Part shown: positions 1-9,653 of the stretch, one piece after another | How positions within the stretch are numbered: the stretch's first letter is position 1 | Layout of the letters: every line of letters begins with the position of its first letter | NCBI GenBank assembly: GCA_040080965.1 | Contig: JBEBHH010000007.1 | Coordinates: 59,763 to 123,762 of the forward strand | Direction: 5' to 3' | Source of the DNA: SHZI01 sp040080965 | Lineage (GTDB): Bacteria; Pseudomonadota; Gammaproteobacteria; Steroidobacterales; GCA-2729495 | Length of the DNA: 64,000 bases | Program-made: the position numbers and the translations under genes | Notes under the pieces: generated by a model | The model's database searches: none | Seen by the model: only the letters and a program-made list of their open reading frames with translations | What the model was told of the DNA's origin: nothing

Positions 1-2
1 AA

Positions 3-3000
3 ACCTTTTCCGGGTGCTACAACAGCAACGCACTCTACTTCTCCACGAACGGCGCCACGCCGGCCTGCGACAACCCCAACGTGCTGCCGAAAGCGGCCAA
101 TCGCTGCGCGGCCTCCCGCCAGCAACTCGACAGCGTGGGCTACTACGCCGACTTCCTGCTCACCTGGGACGCCACCCGGGAGCGCTGGGACGGCATTGCT
201 CCCGACCGGCTGGACGGGCCACTGGAGTGTGAAAGCGATCGCGGCCTCGATGGCGACGGCTCCGGCGGCGAAGCCTTCGCGGCCAATGGCGCGGAAGGCC
301 CCTGGTCGGCCTCGGACGCCAGCGAACCGGCCTGGACCACCCAGTACACGGTCTATGACGGCAACTGGCTCAACTGGCGGAGCAACCCGCCCACGGTGGA
401 GAAGTCCCGCATCGATATCGTCAAGGAAGCGGTCAATGCGCTGATGACCGGCCTTCGGGACGTGAACGTCGGCGTCATGCGCTTCAACGGCGACGAGGGC
501 GGCGCCGTCATCGCCCCGGTCGAGAACATCGAGACGTCCCGGGAGTCGGTGATCGCGATTGTCGAGGCCCTCAACACCACAGCGCGGACGCCGCTGTCCG
601 AGGCCTTGTACGAGGCGGCTCAGGTGTTTCGCGGCGCTGACGTGGACTACGGCAATCGAGGCGCCTTCAGGAGCGTGGCGGGCTCACGGAGCGGCAACAC
701 CATCGACTCACCCCTCTACCAGTCACCCATCACCGAGGCCTGCGGGAAGAACTTCATCATCCTGCTCACTGACGGCGAGCCGTCCGGCGACTCCAGCGCC
801 AATGGCAAGATCCCGGCGCTGCCGGGGTTCGCGACCGCCGTGGGCCCCAGCTGCGACGGCAGCGGTGAGGGCCGCTGCCTGGATGACGTGGCCGCCTACC
901 TGCTGCGCCAGGACCTCAACGACACCCTGCCCGGACTGCAGAACGTCATCACCCACACTATCGGCTTCGAGGTGGACTTCCCGCTCCTCGTCACCACCGC
1001 CGCCCGCGGCGGCGGCGAGTACCACCTGGCCGACGACACGGCCACGCTCTCGACGGCCCTCAGCGGCATCGTCCTCTCCATCTTTGACAACACAGGGACC
1101 TTCGCGGCCCCCGCCGTGCCGGTCAATTCGTTCAACCGGACGCAGAACCTCAGCGATGTGTTCATCTCCGTCTTCCAGCCCACGGAGACGGCACGCTGGC
1201 GCGGCAACCTGAAGAAGTACCGCCTCGACGGCGGCGTGCTCGTGGGCCGGGACGGCCGGCCAGTCATCGATCCGGCGACGGGGCTCTTTTCCCGGGACGC
1301 CTACAGTTTCTGGTCGGACACGCCCGACGGGGACCGGGTGAGCTCCGGGGGCGCGGCCAGCAAGCTGCCGCTCCCGTCGGCCCGCAGGGTCCTGACCGAC
1401 CTGGACGGCAATGCACTGGTACCGCTCGACGCCGCGGAGCCCGGGGTCCTGGCCGCCCTGTCTGCCGTCCCGCCGGCCGAGCGGGTGGACGTCATCAACT
1501 GGGCGCTGGGCCGGGACATCCAGGACGCCGACCAGGACCTGGACCGGATGGAGGCCCGCAGGGACATGGGCGATGCATTCCACGTTCAGCCGCTGACGGT
1601 CTTTTACTCAAGCTTGATCTCAACCGTATTCCTGGCCACCAACGACGGCTTCCTGCACGCCTTCGACACGGAAACCGGCGTGGAGCGCTGGGCCTTCATT
1701 CCGGAGCGCCTGCTGAACGGGCTCTACCCCCTCTACCGGGATGAGGCCGCCGCCGCCAAGACCTATGGCCTCGACGGCGAGATCAACCTCGCCGTCGTCA
1801 ACGACGATGGCCGGCCGGGTATCCCGGAAGGCGGCGACGAGCAGGCCATCCTGCTGTTCGGCATGGGACGAGGCGGCAACACCGTGTTCGCCGTGGACGT
1901 TTCCGTTCCTGATGCACCGAGGCTGCTGTGGAAGAAAAGCCGGTCCGACGCCGACTTCAGCGACCTCGGCCAGACCTGGTCGCCCCCCGTCGCCGCCCGG
2001 GTCGACTGCCAGGGCTGCAGCCTGCCAGCCAATGGCCCCAACGTGGCGTTCTTCGGCGGCGGCTACGACCCCGTCCAGGACGAACGCGGATTTCGCCAGG
2101 ACAGCGCCGGCAATGCCATCTACATGGTGGACCTGCAAACCGGTGCGCGGCTGTGGAGCGCGGGGGGTGAAGACGCCAGCGGACTGCACAACCTGCCCCT
2201 GGCCGCCATGCGGTACTCGATCCCGGCGCCGGTCAAGCCACTGGACCTGAATGGCGACGGGTTCGCGGAGCGCTTCTACGTGGGCGACATGGGCGGGCAG
2301 CTGTGGCGCTTCGACATCTTTAACGGTGAGAGCGGCGACGCGCTGGTGGCAGGCAATGTGCTCGCCTCTCTCGGTGGCGCCGCGCTGGATGACCCCCAGC
2401 CCGCCGACCTCCGCCGGTTCTACGAAGCACCCGACGTGGTCCCCGTCATCCTCGATCGCAAGCTCGTGATCTCCATCAACATCGGCTCGGGCTATCGCGG
2501 CCATCCGCTCGATTCCGACATCGAGGAAGCATTCTTCTCCATCCGCGACTTCGACGTCTTCGACAGGGACGCAGTCACTGCCCCGCCGATCACGGTCGAC
2601 CAGCTCGTCGACATCACCGGCGATGCCGCTCCCGACCTGCCCTTCTCCACCGCCGGTTGGCGGCTGCGCCTCGTGAACGGCGCCGGCGAGAAGGTGCTCG
2701 GCGAGTCTGTCACCTTCGACAACACCACGTTCTTCACGTCTTTCACGCCGGGTGAGACCGCCACTGAATGCACGGGTGGAGTGGGTATCAATCGCCTGTA
2801 CGCGATCAGCGTCTTCGACGGCCGGCCGCGCACCAATTTCGACAGCCCGGTGGGCGAGCCCCTCACGGTGGCCGACAGGTCGCGGATCCTCAGTACGGGC
2901 ATCCCGGTGACGGACGTCAACCTCTATCGCACCGAGGCGGGCCAGACCGTGTGCGCCGGCACGGAGTGCCTGACTGCCGAGGAAATGGAGCGCCTCCGGC

Positions 3001-3059
3001 TGCGCCGGGACACCGTGAAGCGCACCTACTGGTTCCAGCGCGAGGGGCAGGCCAATTAG
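3..3059 (+). CDS. pilY1: PilY1-type type IV pilus tip/assembly protein (5' end outside window)
   Basis: PilY1 sits at the pilus tip and controls extension/retraction and adhesion. The frame is open to the first base, so the signal peptide and probably the first MIDAS motif lie upstream; about 1018 residues are visible. The N-terminal part is a von Willebrand A-like domain, with ARTPLSEAL and ILLTDGEP supplying the later MIDAS Thr and Asp positions. The C-terminal part is the PilC/PilY1 beta-propeller: FLATNDGFLHAFDTETG is a typical blade, and DLNGDGFAERFYVGDMGG (about 2244-2297) resembles the calcium-binding loop known from PilY1. A pilin gene follows 13 bp downstream, as in gammaproteobacterial fimU-pilVWXY1E clusters. 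Identification is firm; the missing N-terminus is the only gap. Confidence 0.9.
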   Translation, partial: TFSGCYNSNALYFSTNGATPACDNPNVLPKAANRCAASRQQLDSVGYYADFLLTWDATRERWDGIAPDRLDGPLECESDRGLDGDGSGGEAFAANGAEGPWSASDASEPAWTTQYTVYDGNWLNWRSNPPTVEKSRIDIVKEAVNALMTGLRDVNVGVMRFNGDEGGAVIAPVENIETSRESVIAIVEALNTTARTPLSEALYEAAQVFRGADVDYGNRGAFRSVAGSRSGNTIDSPLYQSPITEACGKNFIILLTDGEPSGDSSANGKIPALPGFATAVGPSCDGSGEGRCLDDVAAYLLRQDLNDTLPGLQNVITHTIGFEVDFPLLVTTAARGGGEYHLADDTATLSTALSGIVLSIFDNTGTFAAPAVPVNSFNRTQNLSDVFISVFQPTETARWRGNLKKYRLDGGVLVGRDGRPVIDPATGLFSRDAYSFWSDTPDGDRVSSGGAASKLPLPSARRVLTDLDGNALVPLDAAEPGVLAALSAVPPAERVDVINWALGRDIQDADQDLDRMEARRDMGDAFHVQPLTVFYSSLISTVFLATNDGFLHAFDTETGVERWAFIPERLLNGLYPLYRDEAAAAKTYGLDGEINLAVVNDDGRPGIPEGGDEQAILLFGMGRGGNTVFAVDVSVPDAPRLLWKKSRSDADFSDLGQTWSPPVAARVDCQGCSLPANGPNVAFFGGGYDPVQDERGFRQDSAGNAIYMVDLQTGARLWSAGGEDASGLHNLPLAAMRYSIPAPVKPLDLNGDGFAERFYVGDMGGQLWRFDIFNGESGDALVAGNVLASLGGAALDDPQPADLRRFYEAPDVVPVILDRKLVISINIGSGYRGHPLDSDIEEAFFSIRDFDVFDRDAVTAPPITVDQLVDITGDAAPDLPFSTAGWRLRLVNGAGEKVLGESVTFDNTTFFTSFTPGETATECTGGVGINRLYAISVFDGRPRTNFDSPVGEPLTVADRSRILSTGIPVTDVNLYRTEAGQTVCAGTECLTAEEMERLRLRRDTVKRTYWFQREGQAN

Positions 3060-3072
3060 CAGCCGGGCCACG

Positions 3073-3522
3073 GTGCAAGGCGGCTTCACCCTCATCGAGC
3101 TCATGATCGTCGTCGTGATCATGGGCATCCTCGCCACTGCCAGCGTGGCCGGCTACCGGCAGTACGTCCAGCGGGCGAACCGGGTGGACGCCACCAGCGC
3201 ACTCCTGCGCGTCTCCACGGCCCAGGAACGCTTCTACCTGCAGAACAGCCGGTACGCCACCACTGCCGACGAGCTGGCCGACCCGCCCCCCGGCGGCCTC
3301 GGCATCGGCGGAACGGAACACGGCCTGTACGTCCTTGCCGTCGAGGCAGGCGCCGACGGGGCCGTGGCAGGCTACACGACGACGGCCACCGCCTCCGGGT
3401 CGGGCTCCCAGCGGGATGACGACGACTGCCAGGAATTCAGCATCGACCAGAGCGGGAAGCGCGGGGCCCGCGACGCGGACGGCACGGCGAGCGCGGCCAT
3501 CACGGACCGTTGCTGGCGTTGA
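3073..3522 (+). CDS. pilE: Type IV minor pilin, PilE-like
   Basis: A 149-residue pilin with the class III signal GG/FTLIELMIVVVIMG: prepilin peptidase would cut after Gly and N-methylate Phe1; Glu5 is present. The C-terminal region has a Cys pair (DDCQEF and near-terminal CWR) that could form the usual D-loop disulfide. The only conventional start in the open stretch (from 3019) is GTG 3073, giving a 4-residue leader (MQGG), shorter than the usual 6 or so; a rarer ATT at 3055 would give a longer one. It follows pilY1 directly and overlaps the convergent lspA 3' end by 23 bp. Probably a minor pilin assembled with PilY1. Confidence 0.85.
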   Translation: MQGGFTLIELMIVVVIMGILATASVAGYRQYVQRANRVDATSALLRVSTAQERFYLQNSRYATTADELADPPPGGLGIGGTEHGLYVLAVEAGADGAVAGYTTTATASGSGSQRDDDDCQEFSIDQSGKRGARDADGTASAAITDRCWR

Positions 3523-4021
3523 CGCTGCCCCCCGCCGCCCTCTCGCGCCGGCCCTCCAGGAAGAAGCCGTCGAAGAGCAGCAGGATCACGCCAGCCGTGA
3601 TCGCCGAATCGGCCACGTTGAAGGCCGGAAACGACCACCGCTCGTAGTAGAAGAGAAAGAAGTCCACGACGTAGCCCTGCTGGATCCGGTCGATGAGGTT
3701 GCCGATGGCGCCCCCCAGGACCAGCACCAGTCCCAGCGGAACCACGATGCGGTCCGCCGGCTGCCGGAGAAACCACCAGAGGATCAGCGCGCTGACGGCC
3801 ACGGCGACGCCGGTGAAGAACCAGTTCTGCCAGCCCGATGCGTTGGCGAGGAAGCTGAACGCCGCCCCGGTGTTGTGCAGGCGGACCAGGTCGAAGTACG
3901 GCATCACGGCCACGCGGTCGAAAAGCTCGAACTTTGCCGTTATCAGCCGCTTCGTGTACTGGTCAACGACGATCACGGCGATGGTCAGCAGCAACCAGTT
4001 CAGGCTGGGTCTGGTCCTCAT
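3500..4021 (-). CDS. lspA: Lipoprotein signal peptidase (signal peptidase II)
   Basis: Cleaves the signal peptide of diacylglyceryl-modified prolipoproteins in the inner membrane. 173 residues with about four membrane segments. The catalytic Asp pair is visible in GGAIGNLIDRI and FNVADSAITAG. The start chosen is ATG 4021, which overlaps the ileS stop in an ATGA; an in-frame extension further upstream lies inside ileS and lacks family similarity. It is the last gene of murJ-ribF-ileS-lspA and is translationally coupled to ileS. In Pseudomonas fkpB and ispH follow; here pilE is convergent instead. Confidence 0.96.
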   Translation of the reverse strand: MRTRPSLNWLLLTIAVIVVDQYTKRLITAKFELFDRVAVMPYFDLVRLHNTGAAFSFLANASGWQNWFFTGVAVAVSALILWWFLRQPADRIVVPLGLVLVLGGAIGNLIDRIQQGYVVDFFLFYYERWSFPAFNVADSAITAGVILLLFDGFFLEGRRERAAGGSVNASNGP

Positions 4022-6828
4022 ACGAAACGCCGGATCTCTCCGCCCCCGTTCAGGCCGTCCCCGTCCAGGTTGCTGATGCAACGGCCGCACAGCTCGGGGT
4101 GCACAGCTGACGATCCCGTGTCCGGACGATGCTGCCAGCAGCGCACGCACTTGCCGTCGGACACCGGCCCGGCCTCGACCCAGCATCCCTCCCCGGCCAG
4201 CGCTGCGTCCGGATGCTCCGCGCCCGCTCGCACCTCCACTGCAGAGGTGATGAACAGGAAGCGCAGCTCATCACCAAATTCGTCCAGCTGCGTACGCAAG
4301 GCACCGTCAGCGTAGATCGTCAGGCGGGCATCCAGACCGGAGCCGATGGCGCCGGCCTCGCGGCAGGCCTCCAGGGCGCGGGCGGCAAGGTCGCGGACGC
4401 CGAGCAGGCTTCCCCAGTCGATGACGGCTGCAGGCACCTCGGGCAATTGGTGCCAGGTGGCGAGCTGGACCGATGCGGCGCGCTTCCCGGGCAGGAAGCG
4501 CCAGATCTCTTCCGCAGTGAAGCTGAGGATGGGCGCGAGCCAGCGCACCATGGCCTCGGCGACATGCCACATGGCGGTCTGGGCGGACCGGCGCGGCAGG
4601 CCTTCCCTGGGCGTCGTGTAGAGCCTGTCCTTGATGACGTCCAGGTAGAACGATCCCAGGTCGACGACGCAGAAGTTGTGCAGCTGCTGGTAGACCCGGT
4701 GGAACTCATATGCCGTATACGCCGCGAGGATCTCGCGCTGCAGTTCCGCGGTCCTGGCCAGCGCCCAGCGGTCGACTGCCACCAGCGACCCGACCGGCAG
4801 GGCATCCCGCGCCGGGTCGAACCCGTCGAGGTTGCCGAGAAGGAAGCGCGCCGTGTTCCGCATCCGGCGGTAGGAATCCGCCATGCGCTTCAGGATCTCC
4901 TGGGACACGTTCATCTCGCTGCTGTAGTCGCTCGACGCGACCCAGAGCCGCAGGATGTCGGCGCCCAGCGAATTCATCACGGACTGGGGCGCCACGACGT
5001 TGCCCAGCGACTTGGACATCTTGCGGCCCTTCTCGTCCACCGTGAACCCGTGGGTGAGCACGGCCCGGTACGGGGCGGCGCCATCCGTGGCGACGGCCGT
5101 CAGGAGGGAGCTCTGGAACCAGCCCCGGTGCTGGTCGGAGCCCTCCAGGTAGAGATCCGCGGGAAAGCCGATCTCTGGCCTGCTGCGCGCGAGGCAGTGA
5201 TGGACCATCCCGGAGTCCATCCAGACGTCCATGGTGTCCATCACCTTGTCATAGTCGGCGGCGCCGGCTCCAAGCAGTTCGGCCGGGTCCAGCTCGAACC
5301 AGCCGTCGATGCCCTTGTCCTCCATGCGCGTTGCGACGGCCTCGAGCAGTGCCGGCGTGTCGGGGTGCAATTCGCCCGTCTCGCGATGGAGGAAGAGCGG
5401 AATGGGCACGCCCCAGGTGCGCTGGCGGGAGATGCACCAGTCAGGACGGCCGGCAACCATGCCCTCGATACGCTCCTCGCCCCACAGGGGGATCCACTGC
5501 ACGCCCGTGATGGCCGCGAGGCTCGCTTCGCGCAGGTTGTTCTGGTCGAGGCTGATGAACCACTGGGGAGTGGCGCGAAAGATCAGCGGCGTCTTGTGCC
5601 GCCAGCAGTGCGGGTAGCTGTGCTGGAATTTCTCCGTATGCAGCAGGCGGCCGTTCTCCCGCAGCAGCTCCACGACGCGCCCGTTGCCCTCATTGATGTG
5701 GACGCCGGCCAGCAGGGGGGTGCCGGCCACGTAGACGCCCCGGCCATCCACGGGATTGTCCACCGGCAACCTGTAGCGGAGACCGGACTGGTAGTCGTCC
5801 TGGCCGTGAGCCGGAGCGGTGTGCACCGCGCCGGTACCGGCGTCCAGCGTCACGTAGTCGGCGAGGATGACGGGCACCTCGCGGTCGAGGAACGGGTGAC
5901 GCAACATCAGGCCCTCGAGCAGCGGCGCGTCGAAGCGCGCGAGGGTTGCGGACTGGCGGGCGCCATAGCGCTTCAGCGCCGCCTCGGCGAGCCCCTCGGC
6001 CAGCACCAGCAGCACGGTCCCCGAATCCAGCTGCGCCTCGACCAGCACGTAGGGCAGCCCGGCTCCCAGGGCCACTGCCTGGTTGGCGGGCAATGTCCAG
6101 GGCGTCGTGGTCCAGATGGGCATGGAGACAGGGCCGCCCGCACGCAGGCCGAGGCGCTGGTACAGCGAGTCCCGGTCCACGACCTCGAAGCGGGCGTCCA
6201 GGGAAACCGAGGTCTTGTCCAGGTACTCCACTTCCGCCTCGGCCAGCGCCGACCGGCAGTCGAGGCACCAGTGCACCGGCTTGTAGCCCCGGAGCAGGTG
6301 ACCGTTCTCGATGATGCGGGCAAAGCCGCGGATCTGCTCGGCCTCGAAGCGGGGATCCAGGGTGAGGTACGGGCGATCCCAGTCGCCCAGCACGCCAAGG
6401 CGGCGGAAATCGCGGCGCTGGCTGTCCACCTGCTGCAGGGCGTATTCCCGGCAGGCCTTGCGAAACTCGGCAGCCGTGAGCTTTTCGCCGACCTTGCCCA
6501 GCTTCTTCTCGACCTGGTGCTCGATCGGCAATCCGTGGCAATCCCAGCCAGGAATATAGGGCGCATCGAAGCCGTCCAGGGTCTTCGACTTGACGATGAT
6601 GTCCTTCAGTACCTTGTTGACCGCGTGGCCGATGTGGATGTCGCCATTCGCGTAGGGTGGGCCATCGACGAGGAGGAAGCGGGGCCGGCCCGCCGCCGCG
6701 GCGCGGATCTGCCCGTAAAGGTCCTGATCGTTCCACTCCGCCAGCATCTGCGGCTCGCGCTTCGCCAGGTCACCCTTCATCGGGAAGTCCGTGCGCGGGA
6801 GGTTCACCGTGTTCTTGTAGTCCGTCAC
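4018..6828 (-). CDS. ileS: Isoleucyl-tRNA synthetase
   Basis: Charges tRNA-Ile in the cytoplasm. 936 residues, the normal length for bacterial type 1 IleRS. The class I signatures are PPYANGDIHIGHA (HIGH at residues 65-68) and KMSKSLGNVV (about residue 602). The CP1 editing region is present (for example WTTTPWTLPANQAV), and the C-terminus carries a Zn-knuckle of the form CVRCW...CGRC that is typical of bacterial enzymes. Start ATG 6828, 34 bp after ribF. Part of the murJ-ribF-ileS-lspA operon, with an ATGA overlap into lspA. Confidence 0.98.
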   Translation of the reverse strand: MTDYKNTVNLPRTDFPMKGDLAKREPQMLAEWNDQDLYGQIRAAAAGRPRFLLVDGPPYANGDIHIGHAVNKVLKDIIVKSKTLDGFDAPYIPGWDCHGLPIEHQVEKKLGKVGEKLTAAEFRKACREYALQQVDSQRRDFRRLGVLGDWDRPYLTLDPRFEAEQIRGFARIIENGHLLRGYKPVHWCLDCRSALAEAEVEYLDKTSVSLDARFEVVDRDSLYQRLGLRAGGPVSMPIWTTTPWTLPANQAVALGAGLPYVLVEAQLDSGTVLLVLAEGLAEAALKRYGARQSATLARFDAPLLEGLMLRHPFLDREVPVILADYVTLDAGTGAVHTAPAHGQDDYQSGLRYRLPVDNPVDGRGVYVAGTPLLAGVHINEGNGRVVELLRENGRLLHTEKFQHSYPHCWRHKTPLIFRATPQWFISLDQNNLREASLAAITGVQWIPLWGEERIEGMVAGRPDWCISRQRTWGVPIPLFLHRETGELHPDTPALLEAVATRMEDKGIDGWFELDPAELLGAGAADYDKVMDTMDVWMDSGMVHHCLARSRPEIGFPADLYLEGSDQHRGWFQSSLLTAVATDGAAPYRAVLTHGFTVDEKGRKMSKSLGNVVAPQSVMNSLGADILRLWVASSDYSSEMNVSQEILKRMADSYRRMRNTARFLLGNLDGFDPARDALPVGSLVAVDRWALARTAELQREILAAYTAYEFHRVYQQLHNFCVVDLGSFYLDVIKDRLYTTPREGLPRRSAQTAMWHVAEAMVRWLAPILSFTAEEIWRFLPGKRAASVQLATWHQLPEVPAAVIDWGSLLGVRDLAARALEACREAGAIGSGLDARLTIYADGALRTQLDEFGDELRFLFITSAVEVRAGAEHPDAALAGEGCWVEAGPVSDGKCVRCWQHRPDTGSSAVHPELCGRCISNLDGDGLNGGGEIRRFV

Positions 6829-6862
6829 CCTTGTGTCCTTTGTCGGCTGTTGCCGCTGCGGT

Positions 6863-7795
6863 TCAGCTTGCTGCCAGCGCGCGTCGCGCCTCGACGGCGT
6901 CCAGTTCCATCTGCCGGCGGAGCGCTTCCAGATCGTCGAACCTTACTTCGTCCCGGAGGCGGGCCACGAAGTCCACGGCGATCTGGCGCCCGTACAGGTC
7001 GCCGGCGAAGTCGAAGACATGCACCTCCAGAAGCGGCTCCACCCCCGCCACCGTCGGCCGGGTACCAACGCTTGCCACGGCATCCAGGGCGCCCGCGGCC
7101 ACGCCGTGCACACGCACGGCGAAGATGCCGTTGACCGGGCACAGGCGCCGGTGCAGCCGCATGTTCGCCGTGGGAAACCCCAGCTGGCGTCCCAGTTGCC
7201 GGCCGCGACTGACCCGCCCCGCCATCCGGTAAGGCCGTCCCAGCAGCCGCCCGGCCGTAGCCAGGTCGCCGGCAGCCAGCGCGGTGCGGATCGCCGTGCT
7301 CGACACCCGCAGGCCTCCTGACGTCACGCTGCCAACCTGCTCCGTGCCGAACCCGTGCTCACGGCCACCCGCCTCGAGGTGCCCGAAAGTACCGGCCCGG
7401 CCACTCGCGAAGCGAAAGTCGTCACCCACCACCAGGTGCCTGACGCCGAGCGTGCGCACCAGCAGCTTCCCGATGAACTCCTCCGGCGCCAGGTCCTGCA
7501 GTGCCCGCTCGAAGGGCGGGCAGTACAGGTGATCGATGCCGGCTTCATTCAGCACCAGGACCTTCTCGCGCAGGCGCATCAGCCGGGCCGGCGCCTGGGC
7601 CGGGCTCATGACCTCCTGGGGCGTGGGCTCGAAGCTGAAGACCAGCGACGGCAGGCCCAGCCGGACCGCCTCCTTAAGCACCCGGTCGAGAATTCGCTGG
7701 TGGCCCAGGTGCACGCCATCGAAGACCCCGATGGTCGCCACGCAACCGGACGGCACAGCTTGAACACCCGGCCGGGGCCGGCGGAAAACTTGCAT
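6863..7795 (-). CDS. ribF: Bifunctional riboflavin kinase / FAD synthetase
   Basis: Phosphorylates riboflavin to FMN and adenylates FMN to FAD. The N-terminal adenylyltransferase domain shows TIGVFDGVHLGHQ (residues 21-33, HxGH nucleotide-binding motif) and GDDFRFASGRAG; the C-terminal riboflavin kinase domain shows GRQLGFPTANMRL with the PTAN motif. I chose ATG 7795 (310 residues) over a TTG at 7813 because the protein begins MQVFRRPRPG, which fits the family. It lies 27 bp from the murJ stop and 34 bp before ileS, the classic gammaproteobacterial arrangement. Confidence 0.95.
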   Translation of the reverse strand: MQVFRRPRPGVQAVPSGCVATIGVFDGVHLGHQRILDRVLKEAVRLGLPSLVFSFEPTPQEVMSPAQAPARLMRLREKVLVLNEAGIDHLYCPPFERALQDLAPEEFIGKLLVRTLGVRHLVVGDDFRFASGRAGTFGHLEAGGREHGFGTEQVGSVTSGGLRVSSTAIRTALAAGDLATAGRLLGRPYRMAGRVSRGRQLGRQLGFPTANMRLHRRLCPVNGIFAVRVHGVAAGALDAVASVGTRPTVAGVEPLLEVHVFDFAGDLYGRQIAVDFVARLRDEVRFDDLEALRRQMELDAVEARRALAAS

Positions 7796-7822
7796 GGAAC
7801 CGGGGAACGCCAAAAGCGGCGA

Positions 7823-9499
7823 TTATAAGGGGTCGCCCGCCGGGAAGTTTTGCATCCGCAGGTCGCGGGGTCTGATGCCAACGACCAGCAGGGCGCCCAC
7901 GTAGGCCGCAGCGCCGCCTCCGACGGCCACCGCCAGCCACAGGCACCGCGTCCAGAAGCCCGCCTCAAGCCAGGCGCCTGTGGGCGGCGCCAGGTAGACG
8001 ATGAGCGCGGCCATCAGGCCCGCCGCAAGGGCTACCCGCAGGAGGAACGTGCCCCAGCCCGGCACCGGCTGGAGCACCCCGGACCGGCGCAGGCCGCGGT
8101 AGAGCAGTCCCGAATTGATGAAGGACCCCAGCGAGGTGGACGCCGCGAGGCCCGCGTGGGGCGCTTCCCAGCCGGCCAGCGCCCAGGGAACGACGAGCAG
8201 GATGTTGAGGACCATCGTGGAACCGAGGGCGATCAGGCCGACGCGCACCGGTGTCGCCGTGTCCTGGCGGGCAAAGTACCCGGGCGCCAGCACTTTCACC
8301 ATCGTGAAGCCGGTCAGGCCGGCTGCGTAGGCAATCAGGCTGTAGGTCGACTGCTCCACGTCCCGGGCGGTGAACTCGCCACCGTAGAACAGGGTTACCA
8401 GCATCGGCCCCGCGAGCAGCATCAGGCCGAGCGTGGCGGGCGTGACGATCAGGATGACGAGGCGCAGAGCCCAGTCGATGGTCCGCCCGAAGTCGGCGGA
8501 AGCCTTCGCAGCGTGCTGGCGCGACAGGCTTGGGAGCAGCACGGTGGCCAGCGCAATCCCGAAGACGCCCAGGGGGAACTCCATGATCCGGTCGGAGTAG
8601 TACAGCCAGCTGATGCTGCCGGTGACCAGAAACGAGGCGATCAGCGTGTCGAGCAATATGCTGATCTGCGCCACGGATGAGCCGAACAGGCCCGGCACCA
8701 TCAGCTTCAGGATCTTGCGGACACCCGGATGCTTCCAGCCCCACGCTGGCAGCGGCAGGAGGCGGATCCGCGCCAGGGATGGCAGCATGAACGCCAGTTG
8801 CACGATGCCGGCGGCGAACACGCCAGCGGCGAGCGCCATGCCCGGCCGGTCGTAAAGCGGTGCCACCCAGACTGCAAAGACGATCAGCACGATGTTCAGC
8901 ACAACGGGCGAGAATGCCGCCGCCACGAATCGCTGGTAGCTGTTCAGGATGCCGCCGGCGAGGGCCGCGAGCGACACGAACAGCAGGTAGGGAAACGTCC
9001 AGCGCAGCATGTCCACGGCCAGTGCGAACCGGTCAGCGTCGCTGCCCGCGGGCGCCGCAGCCAGGTTCTCCGTGGTGAACCCCGGCGCAAAGACGGTAAT
9101 GAAGACTGGCGCCGCCAGGGCCCCCACGGCTGCCAGGCCGGACAGGATGACGCCCAGTGTCCCCGCCGCGCGCCGGACCAGTTCCCGCACCTCGGCATGC
9201 TCCCGGGTCTGCTCGTATTCGGCGAAGACGGGCACGAAGGCCTGGGAGAAGGAGCCCTCCGCGAAGAACCGCCGGAAGATGTTGGGGATACGGAAGGCGA
9301 CGAAAAAGGCGTCCATGACGAAGGACGCGCCGAACAGCCGGGCATAGACCACGTCCCGGACGAGGCCCAGGATGCGGGACAGCAGCGTCCAGGCGCCCAC
9401 GGTCCCTGTTGAGCGGAGCAGCTTGCGGCCACTGGGCGCGTTGCTCTGGGCCGGGGGCGGAGCGGCAGGCGGAGCCGGGGGCTGTGCCGAATCGGTCAT
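7823..9499 (-). CDS. murJ: Lipid II flippase MurJ (MviN family)
   Basis: Flips undecaprenyl-linked peptidoglycan precursor across the inner membrane. 558 residues with about 14 hydrophobic segments after a Pro/Ala-rich N-terminal tail. Family motifs: GLVRDVVYARLFGAS, MDAFFVAFRIPN and AEGSFSQAFVPVFAEY in the first third. It is first in the murJ-ribF-ileS-lspA operon and divergent from rpsT across 154 bp. Start ATG 9499 gives a somewhat long tail; a later start near the RKLLRSTGTVG segment cannot be excluded. Confidence 0.95.
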   Translation of the reverse strand: MTDSAQPPAPPAAPPPAQSNAPSGRKLLRSTGTVGAWTLLSRILGLVRDVVYARLFGASFVMDAFFVAFRIPNIFRRFFAEGSFSQAFVPVFAEYEQTREHAEVRELVRRAAGTLGVILSGLAAVGALAAPVFITVFAPGFTTENLAAAPAGSDADRFALAVDMLRWTFPYLLFVSLAALAGGILNSYQRFVAAAFSPVVLNIVLIVFAVWVAPLYDRPGMALAAGVFAAGIVQLAFMLPSLARIRLLPLPAWGWKHPGVRKILKLMVPGLFGSSVAQISILLDTLIASFLVTGSISWLYYSDRIMEFPLGVFGIALATVLLPSLSRQHAAKASADFGRTIDWALRLVILIVTPATLGLMLLAGPMLVTLFYGGEFTARDVEQSTYSLIAYAAGLTGFTMVKVLAPGYFARQDTATPVRVGLIALGSTMVLNILLVVPWALAGWEAPHAGLAASTSLGSFINSGLLYRGLRRSGVLQPVPGWGTFLLRVALAAGLMAALIVYLAPPTGAWLEAGFWTRCLWLAVAVGGGAAAYVGALLVVGIRPRDLRMQNFPAGDPL

Positions 9500-9653
9500 G
9501 CGCGCGCCAGTCTACCCACGACACCCGCCCCCGGGGTGACTTCCGGCCGGTTGACTTCCAGCGGGGGAAACCAAAGAATACGCGCCCGTCGCGGGGGTCC
9601 GCGGCGCGCACCTCATCAAGACGTCCCTCATCTATAACTGTCTGGAAGTACCT

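Noticed and set aside
1620..3137. 505-codon minus-strand frame across pilY1
   Set aside because: Antisense to the PilY1 propeller; composition only.
4129..7134. 1001-codon open frame antisense to ileS and ribF
   Set aside because: The opposite strand encodes clearly recognisable IleRS and RibF; the plus-strand product is Arg/Gly/His-rich low-complexity sequence typical of GC-rich antisense frames.
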